Shown here piece after piece: positions 35,626 through 48,320 of a DNA stretch of 64,000 nt. The stretch is taken from positions 51,165,389 through 51,229,388 of the forward strand of contig OZ010586.1 of the NCBI GenBank assembly GCA_963932145.1, given 5' to 3'. Each line of letters begins with the position of its first letter. Within the stretch, counting starts at the first letter, position 1. The translations under genes and the position numbers were made by a program. A model generated the notes under the pieces. The model searched no databases, was not told where the DNA came from, and worked only from the letters and a program-made list of their open reading frames with translations. Source of the DNA: Acanthosepion lycidas (taxonomy: Eukaryota; Mollusca; Cephalopoda; Sepiida; Sepiidae).

Positions 35626-37714
35626 GGCATAATGGATGATAGAAAAATTTTAAACTAAATAAATAAAAAGCTCAATATTGAAATTTATATGTATATTAAG
35701 AAAGTTGCTAAAAATTAATTCCTTTTAAAAACAATTGTGTTAATATAAATGTTTAACTTCTACTCAGAATTTTATAATGTACTATACACAAAATTAAAAT
35801 AAGGCAGTTTTGTTTTTTCAATTACAAAATGTAAAAACTTCCTCATAGTAATTAATTAAAAAAGGAAAATACAAAAATGCGGAATCATTTTATTCTTTCT
35901 ACTAGTTAAGCTACAAACCTTTTTTGTTATCCCTAACAAATACTTTTACTAAATCAACTACAAACTTGAAAATTCTTGAATTTTCAGGCAAAAATATATT
36001 AATAATTATTTGTAATAAGATACATGATGCTGATCATATAATGATGAATAAACTGATAAATGACATTTAGACACGCAATGACTATGAATGACCTTATAAA
36101 ATTGCTAAGTAAAATAAAATAAAAATGAATGCAAAGTTTGATAAGAAATATCCAAAGGCATTTACTATAAGATAAGCAATAATGTTGAAATGAAAAAAAC
36201 AAAACAAAAAAAACAAAAAAAAAAAAAAAGAAAATGGAGAAAAATAAATGTTAGGAAAAAATCTTTTTTAAAACATCGAATCTTGCTAATATCTGATTAA
36301 AATTGCAGACTGATGCACTTTTGGTAATCAAAGTATAACAATAAATTTTTACTTTATTCCAAGAAAATCACCCAAGTACAAAGTAAGTTTAATGTAAATT
36401 ACTTTTAAAATGTCAAAACTAAAATGACTACAGATGACATTTTAAATCCATTCACTTTGAATACCAAAACTTAAAATAATGTCAAACATAAAATAAAATA
36501 AGCATCAAAATTTCTTTAGATAACAGTTATTAATAATTTACTATCAACATTAGTATTTGATAGTAAAAAAAATTAGAAAATTATAAATGGAAATCAATAT
36601 TAAAATGGTCATTAAGAAATTGATCTATAAGCAAAAATATTAACTGCATTTGTAAAACTGATGATAAAAACAAGAAAAACAGTCATTCTGTATAGACTGT
36701 GGAAAAGTAGTGCTGATGAATAAGAATAGTTACAATTTATTCATTCTCAACTTTAACAGTAGGTGGACACACAACAGCTGTTTTTTGCCTTTATAATTGG
36801 CAACCTTGTAGATCAGATTTCTAACAAAGAAACCAGATGAAAATAACTAGATTGCTAACAGCAGCTATGTGTCATTTAAAACAAATATCAAGATAGTTGC
36901 TGAAAACAAGAGTTTTAGGAAATTTAATCAAACAGAATCTTGTAAATAAGATCAGTAGTTGTTAGAAGAATGGCTGAACTAAAATTGATATCAATAATTT
37001 TGAATAATAATTGTTTTAACTTGACAATATTTCAATCGGATTGTTTTAGAGTATTTGTATCTAACATTTCAAAACAATATATTTTCAACGTTCAATCTAA
37101 TATCAATAAATGAAAATACAAGAAAATAGATCCAACTCAGTATAAAACTAAATTTTATAATTACTATACAATTATTATTTAAAAACTAAATTATCCTTTG
37201 TAAATAAACTACCCAAAATTACATGCACATAAAACATGAAACAGTGGTGAAAAATTCTTGAACCAACCAAAAAGAATAAAATCTAGAGTTATGAGACACA
37301 CACGCTATTCAATATATTCACCTTAAAGTTCACTCCTTAAGTTTTTTTAATGCTTTATAGACAAAAAATTAATTTGAATTGTGATGTTTGGTCATTATAA
37401 TATTGATTTGGAGAAGTGAATTGCCCAAGAACCTTTCAACAATTATGAGTAATATATATCTTTAATTTTGAAATTTGCATTTTTAATCTTAAATTACTTT
37501 CATCAGAATGTAATGTAAAATTTATGAAATTGATTCTGTGTAATACATTTATAAATTTACCATTAACATTTCTTATAAAAACTATATCAACTGAATTATC
37601 AATAGTAGCTATAGCAAAAAAAAAAAAATTTTTTTTAAATAATAATAATCTTAAGCATAATTTGAAGAAATATTTTACCAGTAGAGAATACAAAAGCACA
37701 GTGGCTAATACATT
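35626..37714. other. AT-rich spacer, nothing recognised
   Basis: A-rich tracts near 36197-36235. No family or coding signal was seen. Confidence 0.45.
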
Positions 37715-38105
37715 GCACCTTTTTGGTCTGTTTCTACTGACATGAAGTGTAGTGATTATACTGAATCAATTGCTAGATCAACTGATAGGAAAGTTGGTTC
37801 ACTCTGTATCATGCCAGATACTTTTTCTTGTCAGAATTCATCTTGCAAATTTTATAAATATACCATTTATCCATGCTTTGAATATTGCTGCTATAGCTGA
37901 TCTGATAGAAGTCGCTTCCAATTTCTTGATTAACTGCCACAATTTCCAAAAATTTAAATGCAATACCTATCATAATTTCCTGTCTTGAATCCTGTTGTTT
38001 AATTGTATCTTCTCCTCACTAAAGGTTTCTCAATCTTTTTTCACTCCAAGTAACCCCTTACCTCTTAGTAGCATTATCGCTTTGCTGAGGGTGAAATGAT
38101 ATAGA
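37715..38105 (+). pseudogene. LINE 3' fragment with internal deletion
   Basis: Reads CTGACATGAAGTG then TESIARST-like and KVGSLCIMPDTF sequence (about 37765-37820), IYPCFEYCCY-like (about 37866), then jumps to the final FPKFKCNT-like part and the 3' UTR. It ends GCTGAGGGTGAAATGATATA with an A-rich tail. The middle present in the 32290 copy is deleted. Confidence 0.7.
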
Positions 38106-38580
38106 AGAAAAAAAGAAAAGAAAAAAAACCTTAGTTTGATTGAGAGTGAGATTGCCCATCAGTAGTTTATGAAATATAAGTGTTTTGTGTTAATTGTTCT
38201 TCTCTAACAAATATCTATATTTATGATATTTTTTTAAAATATTTAATGATAAACAAATTTTGAGGAGGAATCACACACTAAATAAATATACCAAGTTCTG
38301 TACAAATTTATAATACAGGTATCTGTTCTGTTAAAACTTAACCCTTAGTAAAAGATCTACAAAATACAAATGAACACCCCCCCACCACCACAAAAAAAGT
38401 GCTAATTTCTTGACTGCCACATTTTCCACCATATGATAGGTTTAGTACATGGCCCTTATTATAATTAGATATGCAACAATTGCAAAATTTTGAAAAATAA
38501 ACGGATGTTAATGAACAACAAATTAATCAAGTTGGCTAAAAGAAAGAAAAAAGATCAGTTATTAATCAGAAATGCTCATA
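38106..38580. other. AT-rich sequence up to the assembly gap
   Basis: No family or coding signal was seen. Confidence 0.45.
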
Positions 38581-38780
38581 NNNNNNNNNNNNNNNNNNNN
38601 NNNNNNNNNNNNNNNNNNNNNNNNNNNNNNNNNNNNNNNNNNNNNNNNNNNNNNNNNNNNNNNNNNNNNNNNNNNNNNNNNNNNNNNNNNNNNNNNNNNN
38701 NNNNNNNNNNNNNNNNNNNNNNNNNNNNNNNNNNNNNNNNNNNNNNNNNNNNNNNNNNNNNNNNNNNNNNNNNNNNNNNN
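38581..38780. other. assembly gap, 200 N
   Basis: Exactly 200 unspecified bases, probably a scaffold gap of estimated or default size. Open frames reported across it are artefacts. Confidence 0.98.
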
Positions 38781-38875
38781 CTCCTTATGAGTGGAAATGT
38801 AATAAAAGAAGTAAAACCCGTCCTTTCTTCGCTATTAATTTCTGTGATTATACCATATTCACAAAGCTTAATTTG
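38781..38875 (-). CDS. candidate exon cut by the assembly gap
   Basis: The minus strand from 38875 is open for 31 codons up to the gap, reading QIKLCEYGIITEINSEERTG and then a FITFPLIR stretch. CATTCAG precedes it as a possible acceptor, but the pyrimidine tract is modest and the open frame extends a little further upstream. The codons AGC GAA GAA AGG ACG are less AT-biased than the surroundings, which favours real coding sequence. The donor would lie in the gap. A mobile-element ORF piece is the alternative; I do not recognise it as either. Confidence 0.35.
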
Positions 38876-40929
38876 CTGAATGATACATGCTGGGAACATC
38901 TGAGTATATATTTGTTGCTTAATAATTGAAAAGAAAATTAAAGATTAAACAGCAAAATTTTAAAATAAGAAATGCATAAACTGAAAAAAAAATAAATAAA
39001 GAGCTCTGATCATCAAGGATATTAGCAGAAAAATACAAAAATAAATGAGAAGAATTCTACAGATTAAAAAAAAAAAGAAAAAAAAAGATGACAAATATAT
39101 TCTGTATAAATTATCATCCTATTATTTTTTTTTACTTATAAATAGTGAATATTGCTGCAACCAATGGCTCTTCCCCTTAAACTCTTGCCCTCTAATCTCC
39201 AGTTGGTCTATTTGTAAAGAACACCATGCTCTTTATATACAATAGCAAGTTATGACTATTTTTAACCAAAAAGATCTGATCAATGTCTATGAAGCCACTT
39301 TATTTTGAAACTAATGACAGCCAGTGTTCTCAGCACATTCAGCAACAGAACTAATGTCTTCTTCAGAAAAGGCATAAAACCTGCTTCATTCGTGTATGAT
39401 TTATCAATAACATAGGCAGGTGAGTCTTGCTGAAAAGCATGAAAAATTAGGACACTGAATTGTTTGCAGATCAGTCATAAACTTTGGACAAGCATAAAGA
39501 GAAAAACACAAGACTGAAATTTTCTCAGCAATAAAGAAAATTGTTTGCCTTGTAATTCATGTAGACAAAAAATTTGACAATACTAAAAATAGATCTCAAT
39601 AAAAAGAAAGGTATTTATGAAGAAATTTAAACTGAAAAAGTATAATGATATCAGTAATGATCAAATACCAATTTTCTTTTTCACTGAAGGGCTTCTTGGT
39701 TTTAATACCCACTTGTAAATATAACAGATTAAGCCTGGTTAAAAAAATGTCTAATTGAAAGTTTTTTTTAATGGGATTCTTTAGCTCTAGATGATGCACA
39801 TGAAGCAAAAAAGAATGATTACTGTATTGTTACTGATCCCTGACAATCACCCTGTGAAGTTTAGGGTCATGCTAAGATTACTGTATTGTAGCCAAATATA
39901 TATAAATTAATATTGAATCATAGGAAATCTGCCACATGCTATCATAGAATTGACAGATTCCCAAATTTTTAATATGCCAAAGATAAATTTAATAAACTTT
40001 CAACTCTTAATGTTATTCAGTAAATAAGCTAAATAAATAAGTAACAGATACAAGACAAAACACAAATTAGTTTTGTATGGAAAGTATCCAGCCATTTTTG
40101 AATATCTCAAGAACCACTTGTGTATCACTGAAAATCTTTGGCAACCAATCAAAAGTGACGTTACTGTACATATGTAAACGTACTCTCCTGCCAGGTAACA
40201 CATATGTTAGACAATACTGAATATAATGTGATCACTGCACTACCAATGACAATATATCAAGTTTTGCTTGAAACATAGGCATTTGTCAGCAGAAACTATT
40301 CAAATGATTAAGGCTTTCAGGAATGAAACTGAACAAAACTGAGATGAAAATGTTTTAGCCAAAACTTCAAACTTGGCTGGGAATCCATTGAAAATGATCC
40401 ACATTCTGCCTTCAATAATCAAAACAGCTAAAAATGTTGAATATACATATACAAACAGAAAAAGAATTAGAAAAGGATCTTGTGGTTACACAGATTATAC
40501 AAAAGATTGTATTAACTGCCTATTCTTTATGTATTGTGTAGTTTTAGGTGTTTTGTTTTTTTTTTGTTTTTTAGCAAATACATCATCCAGGTCTGTCAGT
40601 ACCCACCCACAATTCAGATTTGACTCTCTGTAACCCCTGTGTTTTCGCAAATCTAAAATGATCAAGATATTACAGATCAAGGTAGCTGATGACAATCTTG
40701 AAAAAGGGACTTTCCGGACTATTTTGAAATATTGAAAGAACACTTAGATAAGTATAAGGTTACAAGTAATGTACTTTGAAGGGACTAATGCACTACTGCT
40801 CTGCTATGCTACTTTTTCATTGATAGTAAATGGGTGAATGATTTCTGGACAGATCTCAAAACTTAAGGAAATTAATCAAATGTTATGAAATAACAGTTTT
40901 TTCTTCTTCTATTTCAAGCAAACTCAAAC
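38876..40929. other. AT-rich spacer, unidentified
   Basis: Broken minus-strand frames at 39270-39800 and 40495-40743 (one containing HRGYRESNLNCGWVLTDLDD) may be remains of unknown repeats. A plus-strand CAG|GTGAGT donor at about 39422 lacks an open upstream exon. Confidence 0.3.
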
Positions 40930-41235
40930 ACCATTAACTAGTTTCTTTCATTTTTCCCTGGTCTCCCATGATCTTCATTAGTTCTTCATTCGTCAAGCAA
41001 GTATCTTCACTTGGATTATACACATCTTTTTTAGTCGGTCACCCTCACTTCTATTTTCTGTGTTTAGGTTTCCACAAAAGTACTTAATGGCTCTTCTTTC
41101 TTCCTCCTCCTCCAAATGTGCTCAAGGAATCAGTCTTCTAACTTGCAGTGATTCTATCACACTTTGTAGTTTTCCATAGAGCACTTTGTTTGTTTTGGAT
41201 TCTTTTCGTGATATGCCAAGCGTAGCCCTAAGCAT
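40930..41235 (-). pseudogene. LINE C-terminal fragment, second lineage
   Basis: The minus strand from about 41235 reads MLRATLGISRKESKTNKVLY then GKLQSVIESLQVRRL (to about 41125). In other frames an H..RRKEEPLSTFVETL-like stretch and an RSEGDRLKK stretch follow. This is the post-RT module of LINE ORFs (LRxMLGISxxDxxTNxxLYGxLP..RRLRFxGHxxRR). It differs from the RTE copies at 5345/7560 and from the jockey-like family. It is flanked upstream by a (TG)n(TA)n tract. Confidence 0.6.
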
Positions 41236-41237
41236 CC

Positions 41238-41301
41238 TTGTGTGTGTGTGTGTGTGTGTATGTATATATATATATATATATATACACATACATACATACA
41301 C
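41238..41301. repeat. (TG)n(TA)n(CATA)n compound microsatellite
   Basis: TG repeat from 41240, TA repeat to about 41283, then CATA units. Confidence 0.93.
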
Positions 41302-43439
41302 TAGCAAGCCTGTCACTCATTTTCTTTCTTAAAGATGATCTTGTAATATTAAAAGATTATTATTTCACAGAAACAGGAATTTAAATTATACTTGATCCAT
41401 TTTATTGGGAAAACAATTTTCATCTTTCTCTTTAATTTTTATTAACCTTCAAAGACCCAGCATTCTTTTACAAACATCCAAGTTTTTACTATACGTATAT
41501 CATAGCAAAACAAAACTCACTGGACTTTATCGCTACTACAAATATATTAGTATAAACCATTGTCTACTATTCACATCAATAACACTTTGTTAATTGCTAG
41601 CAACACTCCTTCTCTTCTCTGTATTTACTAAAGTGCTATTTCCTCCTCTTAAAAGCTATTCAATTTCCCTGCCTTCAAGAAGTTGCTTGTGGATTTAACA
41701 ATGATTGTAGGTATCTAGAAGTGACTCAGCCTCCAACTTATATATGCATATACCAGGACAGATACTAAATGGAGAGTTTTATAAATTTCTGTAGCTTTTT
41801 ATTTCCAAGCTTTTTTCTTTTGTTCCATATTTTTTTTTATTGATCTGTCGATTTATTTTTTGTTTCATCATTTATGCAATGCATTATTGCACTTTCCTCC
41901 ATATCGCTTCTTTCACAGTTCCACCTTTATCTTCCTTAATTAACAATTTGACTGTAAAGCTCACTTTATGGTCTTAAGCAAAGGAGGAGTTGTATTATGA
42001 TTGTCACAATTCCCACATAAACTGAATACAATTCATTCTACATAATCATCATATCAACTCGAGACAAGCTATCTGTACTCTCTTTATATAATCCTAATCT
42101 TTTATTTATTTGGGATTAAAAAAAAAAAAAAAAATTAACACAAGTTCCCATATTTAGAAAAGCAGCTGAAATGCACATGTTTCTATATATTATGGTTAAG
42201 TGCATTTGTGATCAAATTAAATGAATATTAACTTAAAGAAATAATAGATTTTTATAACATTTAAGGAAATTTGATCCAAGTACATCAAATAGTTTGTTTT
42301 TTTTTAAATGAAAGTAGTTAAATGTTCAGCTTTACAGAAAATGGTTTCTTTAAACAAATGTGCAAACATTTAAACGGTCACATAAAACATTAGACTGGAA
42401 ATAAATATGTTATGCTCTTTTTTAACAACTAAGCTAACTAATAAAAAAATTTTTACTTTTTAGTATTTTATTATTTAAAATACTTTTAAATGCTATTATG
42501 TGCTAAAGGAATACATAGCAATGCAAAGTCAAAATAAAGCAAAATGGATCAACCACAGTAAACCAATGTAGTCCCAAATAGTAAGTATATATATATATAT
42601 ATCCCATTATTCACCGTCTGTCTGGAAGATTATAAATTAAAAAAGAAAAATGAAAATAGCACCTAATTAATCTATCATTATGGATTCAAGAATTTTTTTA
42701 ACAATTTTTCTAGACAATATAATCAATGCTAAATATGATTGTTTAAATTGTTTTTCATAAAAATTTAGAAGATGAATTTACTAACCAATCATATCACTGT
42801 TTTTAGTTATAAGAATATTAAATCTTCAAACAATTCATAGTATAAGTTGATTAGTCAAAGTTAACTACACAATAGTTTTAATAAAAGAACAACTAAGAGA
42901 AACCATATCACTTGAGGACTTTCAACAAAAGCAACTAAAATAAATATCATATATAAGTCAAAGGGGAAATAATGACATAATCAAGATGTTGACATTCCAT
43001 ACTACCTCAAATAAAAAGTTAGAAAGGAAACCCCCATCAATACCGGAAAGAGCAATAACAGCTACTGGACTTGAGAAACCTATTTTCCTGAAAAATTGTT
43101 TAAAGAGAAAGATTTTATAAATTTTAACTGACAAAAGTACAGGTTGTTCATCTGTTCCCTTTTAAGGAAGCAGCTAACATTACCATTAAATAAATAAATA
43201 TATAGTAATTTTATTTATTTAACTAAAAATTGCATTTGAGAGGAAATGAAAAGAAAAACTGAATACTGTCAGAATTCAAATTTGCATTTCATTTTACAAA
43301 TCCCATACTGTTAATTTAAACAAATTAAAAATTTTAAAAGTGATATTGGTAAAATATATTTCGTCAGATAATAAAACCAAATATGGGAAAATGTTTTATG
43401 CATGGTATTTATATAATAAATGATAGCTGGCCACTCATA
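41302..43439. other. AT-rich spacer, nothing recognised
   Basis: Poly(A) at 42118-42134 and (AT)n at 42583-42602. No family or coding signal was seen. Confidence 0.45.
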
Positions 43440-43895
43440 TTTGACTATGCCCATCTACTAGCCCAGCTACCTACTCCTGGTTACCGATGATTGCTCAGGC
43501 ACATTTGTGTTTGTTCAACACCTACAGAGTCCACCTGTGACTTACACTGCATCTATAATGAGCAGACCTTAGTTACAGATTCTGAAAGAGAGCACATTAT
43601 CTGGCATGATCAACAGTCTGAACAAAGCCAGTATGCTTAAACCCTCAGTCACAATGACTTGTGACTTTGTGCTAGCACAACTTTCAATGGCTCCCAAATA
43701 GTTCCATCTACCCAATTTCTCTCGCAAAGCTTGAGTCAACCAGTGGTATGATTCCAAAGGTGATACAGGCTGGGATAATCACCCCAGGCTAATAACCAAG
43801 TCATCTTTCTGACAAATCGACTATGATGAGATTTGAACCTGAGTCTTGTGGTTGGAAAGAGAATGTTCTAGCCACCCAGCCATGCATCCATATAA
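43440..43895 (-). repeat. long tRNA-derived SINE, copy 2
   Basis: Minus-strand copy of the family at 9190. The head (43895-43830) has GGCTGGGTGGCTAGAACATT as box A region and GGTTCAAATCTCATC as box B. The body shares CAAAGTCACAAGTCATTGTG, AGCATACTGGCTTTGTTCAG, GTTGAACAAAC and TGTGCCTGAGCAATCATC. The head is better preserved than at 9190 and shows a tRNA cloverleaf-like start. Confidence 0.85.
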
Positions 43896-45954
43896 TTTAT
43901 CTTAAGTAAATAATATCCAATGCCAGTAGTAATCATACTTGTAACCATACATATACAATTCATTCATATAAAACAACTTACAATTTTATTGTAAATGTTG
44001 AACATTACATTATAGGCATCAAATGTTTATAGTTAATTTAATGCTAATTTTCATTATTTCTGAAAGTTTCCCATAAAAAAAGTAAGAGACATTAATGCTA
44101 CATTAACAAATATCCTATTGTAACTATACACTACTGACAAAAAATACATCAATAAGACAAAGGGAAAATTCAAAGGCCTTTCTGTAAGCAATTATGCAAA
44201 TCATGCTTCATAATCAGGTTTTTATCACCATCTTTAAAAACATTTTTGTGTCAATATCGATCTATACACCACCTATAAAAATTGCTTTGTAGCCCATTCG
44301 TGGCATTCGAGGTGAAATTAAATAAGATCCAATCAGTTATCCTATCAATGCTTTGTCTTCCCTATTGCACTTAAAGGGAAAGGGTCAGGGTTGAAACACA
44401 GATGCCCCAGGTGTTCCAAAAGGGAAGTGTCAAGGGGTCTGGATAATTTGTGGCACCACCTGAACATACATGCAGAGAGATCCACCTTGTGACACTCTGT
44501 CAAACCAACTATCTGGAGGTTAGGTAAATAGCCTCCAAAAACCAAAAGGTCAATATATTATGGACATATTTATCTTTGCTGTTCTTTGAAATAAACAAAA
44601 CAAATTAACTTAAAACTATTTTTTTTTTTAATTATCTTTCAAATCGAACATTACAATTTCTGTAGTATGGGAGTGAATATTTTGTCATTCTATTAAATAT
44701 TTATGCTAATTTTTTTTAAAAAGATGCAAAATAAAATGCTATATACAGGAAAAGCTTCCTATATAAACTGATGGTATGAGACAGACTTTTTTTTCTCAAG
44801 AGAAACAAGTTAAACTGTAAATGACTATCAAGGAGACAGTGTAAGAATTTAGAGATACATCACTTTCAAAGGAAATCGATATAGAAATTACTACAACAGA
44901 AAACATAAGGAGACAAATAGCATTCTAGTATCAGCAACTGATATCATTATATGCTATATACATTTAAAAAACAAAAGTAATCTACATGATAGTTCATTGA
45001 GTAAAAAAAATAAATAAATAAATAAAAAAAAAAAGCATCCAAGTAAAGCATACTTTTGCAGCTCTGTGCCTATCCTTTTTCAGAAGTGATATAATCTTTA
45101 AAACATACCAAACCATCAGAAATGGTAAATTCCCAAGATATAATACTACAGCAATTATAGATATGTTGTTTTTTTTTTCCTTACAGAAACCGAGTAATGT
45201 TAAATTATTACTGTAAATAATAATTTTTTCTTTTGCTACTAATCAATCCAATGACATCAGCCTGAGAAAAACCATATAGACTACACTCATGAGAAATACA
45301 AGGAGGAATTAAAATAGTTGGAAAAAATGCTAAAATAATACAAATAGGAGTTGGGATAAAAAAAAAAAAAAAAAAAAAAAAAAATGAAAATCTCTTACCT
45401 TGTCTAAATACTTTACTCATTGTTCAACACACACAAAAACATGTAAATAAGTATTAAAAAAAAATGATTTATGTTTTGATCAATATTCAATTGCAATACA
45501 AAATCATCCCCTTAAGAACGAGAAAGAAAACTGTGTATATGCATTAAGATAGCATGGCAGTCATTTTGATTTTGACCAATAAACATAAAGACCAAGAGAA
45601 TATGTGAGAAGACAGGTTATGGAATTGTCCAGGTTGTAACTTCTTGAGAATATTAATAAACCCAGTGGAGGGATAAGAATGTCCTGGGTAGAAATAATTT
45701 TAAAAAATTATTGATGGGACTTGGGGTGGGGTCAGTTCAGGACTATGTAATCTGAATAAAACTGAAGATACCATTCATTAAAAAATACTTTTATGGCTCA
45801 ACAAGAATAAAATGATTTAAAATTATTCATTTGAATAAAAATACGGTAAATGTTTATAGATATCACAGATTTTACAAGTATTCCAAGAAGCCAATAAAAT
45901 GGCTTGAAATCAGTTTTCTGAAATAACTCATAATCAAGACATAATACAAAATTT
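43896..45954. other. AT-rich spacer; one GC-richer unidentified block
   Basis: 44280-44540 is richer in G+C (CCACCTGAACATACATGCAG, GATCCACCTTGTGACACTCT) and may be part of an unknown repeat. Poly(A) at 45358-45384. A minus-strand donor (ACAAG|GTAAGAG) at about 45396 after an ATG-containing stretch is not supported further. Confidence 0.35.
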
Positions 45955-46450
45955 GATCTGGTGCTTCTACTCTGTATCTAGAAATTCTTGACAACATCTA
46001 AAGAAAAATCTGCAATGTTAGTGGTCCTGTCGAAGCATCTCGGTTTCAATCACTTTCCCTCTGTCATAATGTAGCTTCCATGTGCTTCTTCTATCATATT
46101 TTCTTGGCAATTATTCTGATAACTCTCTCTAGTAAATCAACATCTTGAATTTAAGCATAGTTTTAGATTGGTAGCTAGATGTCATTATACTGTTGATATT
46201 GCTAAGTGTAAGCGCGAGTTTTTCCCCTCACACTCACCTGTAGAAGTTTCTTCCAGCTTCTTGCTTCCCTGCACCTTTAAAAATTATTATGATCTCTAAA
46301 AATTTAAATGCAACATCAATCATCATATTCTGTTTCCTTGAATCCAGTTCTTTTTATTGTCCTTTCTCCACTGCAATATTTTCTCAATTCCCTTCACTCT
46401 TAACAATCCCTTGCATCTTAGTGACTTAATTGACTTCCTTTGAGTAAAAT
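45955..46450 (+). pseudogene. LINE 3' fragment (post-RT region and 3' UTR)
   Basis: Plus-strand frames give LDNIQRKICNVSGPVEASRF (about 45990), SLCHNVASMCFFYHIF, then PVEVSSSFLLPCTF and YDL.KFKCNINHH-like blocks (46225-46325). These match the C-terminal module of the jockey-like family (DRIQRR...SLSHRRNVASL...NSLP). The 3' end TTGAGTAAAATTATAT resembles the tail of the 32290 and 37715 copies. Confidence 0.78.
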
Positions 46451-46602
46451 TATATTATATGTATAGGTCTGATGAATTGGATCATGACTACGATTCCAAT
46501 GTAATAAATTATAACCATGGAATATTAGTGTTTGAGCCTTTTATATTATATTCTTACTCTGTCCTGGGCATTGAGTTCTACCTGGATTCTATCCTCTAGG
46601 GA

Positions 46603-46603
<1 letters not shown>

Positions 46604-46676
<73 letters not shown>
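46604..46676. repeat. (TA)n(TG)n microsatellite
   Basis: About 15 TA units followed by about 20 TG units, uninterrupted. Confidence 0.95.
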
Positions 46677-46679
<3 letters not shown>

Positions 46680-46984
46680 GTTTAAAGCTCTATGTTCTAT
46701 CAGTGAATGTAAGTACACTGATACTGTTACAAACATTAACATAAATCCTTTAATTTTGATATTATAAAAATGCTAGCAATAATATACATATGTATTAGAC
46801 AAAATTTTGCAATATTTCAAAATAAATTGTGAAGAAAATGTTTTTTATTAATGAATTTAGACTCAGATGCAGAAAGGTATGACATTATGAATTTAATATT
46901 TGCAACTTAATATAGAAAATCAAGATAAATCATGAATTAACACAAGACAAATAGAAGGAATAAAGTCAAATTACAATTGATTAC

Positions 46985-47478
46985 AAATGTGCTGATCTTT
47001 CTATATTTCTGAGAGGAGGTATTGTAACTATTTACATTGTTTAGACTATTGTCCTTATCTTTACTGTCACATTGACAATGTTTCAGCCATTGTACATACT
47101 GGCCTTCTTTACGTGATACTTCTCAGAATTTTGAACCAAACCTTTTATTTAGTCCACACAGATAGATTGTTCTAATTCCATGTACCATGCCTTTATATCT
47201 CTGTTTTAGTTAATTTGCCTTGACAATTCTCCAAGTTTTTGTTCTCTCGGCTGCTCACAACTCTTTGAGCCGAGTCAGTTTTTGAATTAATCAACCAACG
47301 CTTTTATCCAGTAGATAAAATTAACCCCTGTGGAATAAAAGGGTTAAGTTCAAAATTTCAACAAATATCACCTGAGAAAGAATGGAGCTGACAACATCCG
47401 AAACATTGTGAATATGACAGTAAAGACGACGACGACAACAATCTGAACAATGTAAATAGTGTAAATAAATGTGCTGAT
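46985..47478 (-). repeat. fold-back tRNA SINE, copy 3, with 12-base target duplications
   Basis: AAATGTGCTGAT occurs at 46985-46996 and 47467-47478, framing the composite. The left arm is a full SINE on the minus strand (head near 47320, GGATAAAAGCGTTGGTTGAT; box B region GTTGTGAGCAGCCG; tail to 46997 with TAGTTACAATACCTCCTCTC). The right arm (47325-47466) is a plus-strand SINE with most of its head and upper body deleted, keeping GGGTTAAGTTCAAAATTTC, AACATTGTGAATATGACAGT and GAACAATGTAAATAGTGTAA. The arms can pair for about 140 bases. The longer arm is on the opposite side from the copies at 4514 and 23598. Confidence 0.82.
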
Positions 47479-48084
47479 GTTTTGCAATAGTAAATAAGTT
47501 AGACAAATTGAAAAGGCAGATTACTAGTAATTTTTTTTTTTTTTTTTACATTAAAAAATAAGTTTTATTTTTCAAAGAAATGTATATAATATACAATATT
47601 TTTAATAAAATAGTCAAAAGTGTAAGAAAAACTAAAAAGTAAACTTTCTTTGGAGTTTTTAAAGACATATAATTAAAGTTGGTTTGTTAAAACTAGGAAT
47701 GCATTAATTATGAAAAATAAAAATACTATTATTTAAAAAGAATTATTGAAAGCCCACATTTTTTTTAACAACTTTTCACCCAAAACAGGGCCTCAAGGTT
47801 GTGAGTTAATAAATAGGGATGTTGTAAAGGTATACAAGGAGTGAGCAAGGCTTGCATATTATAAAGTTATGTAGGATAGATAACAGTCAATCTTTGTCTT
47901 GAAGAGGTTATGAAGATTATCAAAAGATCAATGCCAAAAATATTTAAATGAAAATAAAAAAATACCTTAAAAATTAGTTTAATGTATGCTATGATATTTA
48001 CACATAGGCATATGTGAATATATATTGTTCTCATTTTACTTCAGGCTATAAAAACATGTATCCAAGAGAGTATCAGTTAAAACA
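47479..48084. other. AT-rich spacer
   Basis: A stretch at 47765-47830 (TTTCACCCAAAACAGGGC) resembles, inverted, the 3' end of the LINE fragments but is too short and diverged to call. Confidence 0.35.
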
Positions 48085-48320
48085 TATCTGGTTCTTTAAC
48101 AGTTGTGTGTTCAATTGTTAGGTCTGGTAGTGCTGAAAGCTTACACATTCTGGTTCATGGGAAGAAACAGACAAGCAACACATATGTGAATAACACTGGT
48201 AAGTATTAATTAATATGAAATATCCCTGGAGCATGAAAAGCGAAATGAGAACACTCTACCCCCATGGATTGAATAATGGGTTTCGTTTTAAATTCCTTGA
48301 TTAGGATGAATTGCATAAAA
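48085..48320 (+). repeat. diverged tRNA SINE copy (fold-back family)
   Basis: The lower body is recognisable (GAACACTCTACCCCC, TTGAATAATGGGTTTCGTTT); the head and tail are poor. Confidence 0.4.

Noticed and set aside
38490..38899. 129-, 107- and 72-residue ORFs across the gap
   Set aside because: They consist mostly of N and cannot be read as proteins; only the flank 38781-38875 is considered.
40495..40743. Minus-strand 82-residue ORF
   Set aside because: Part of it looks protein-like, but no family could be named and no splice or start context supports it.
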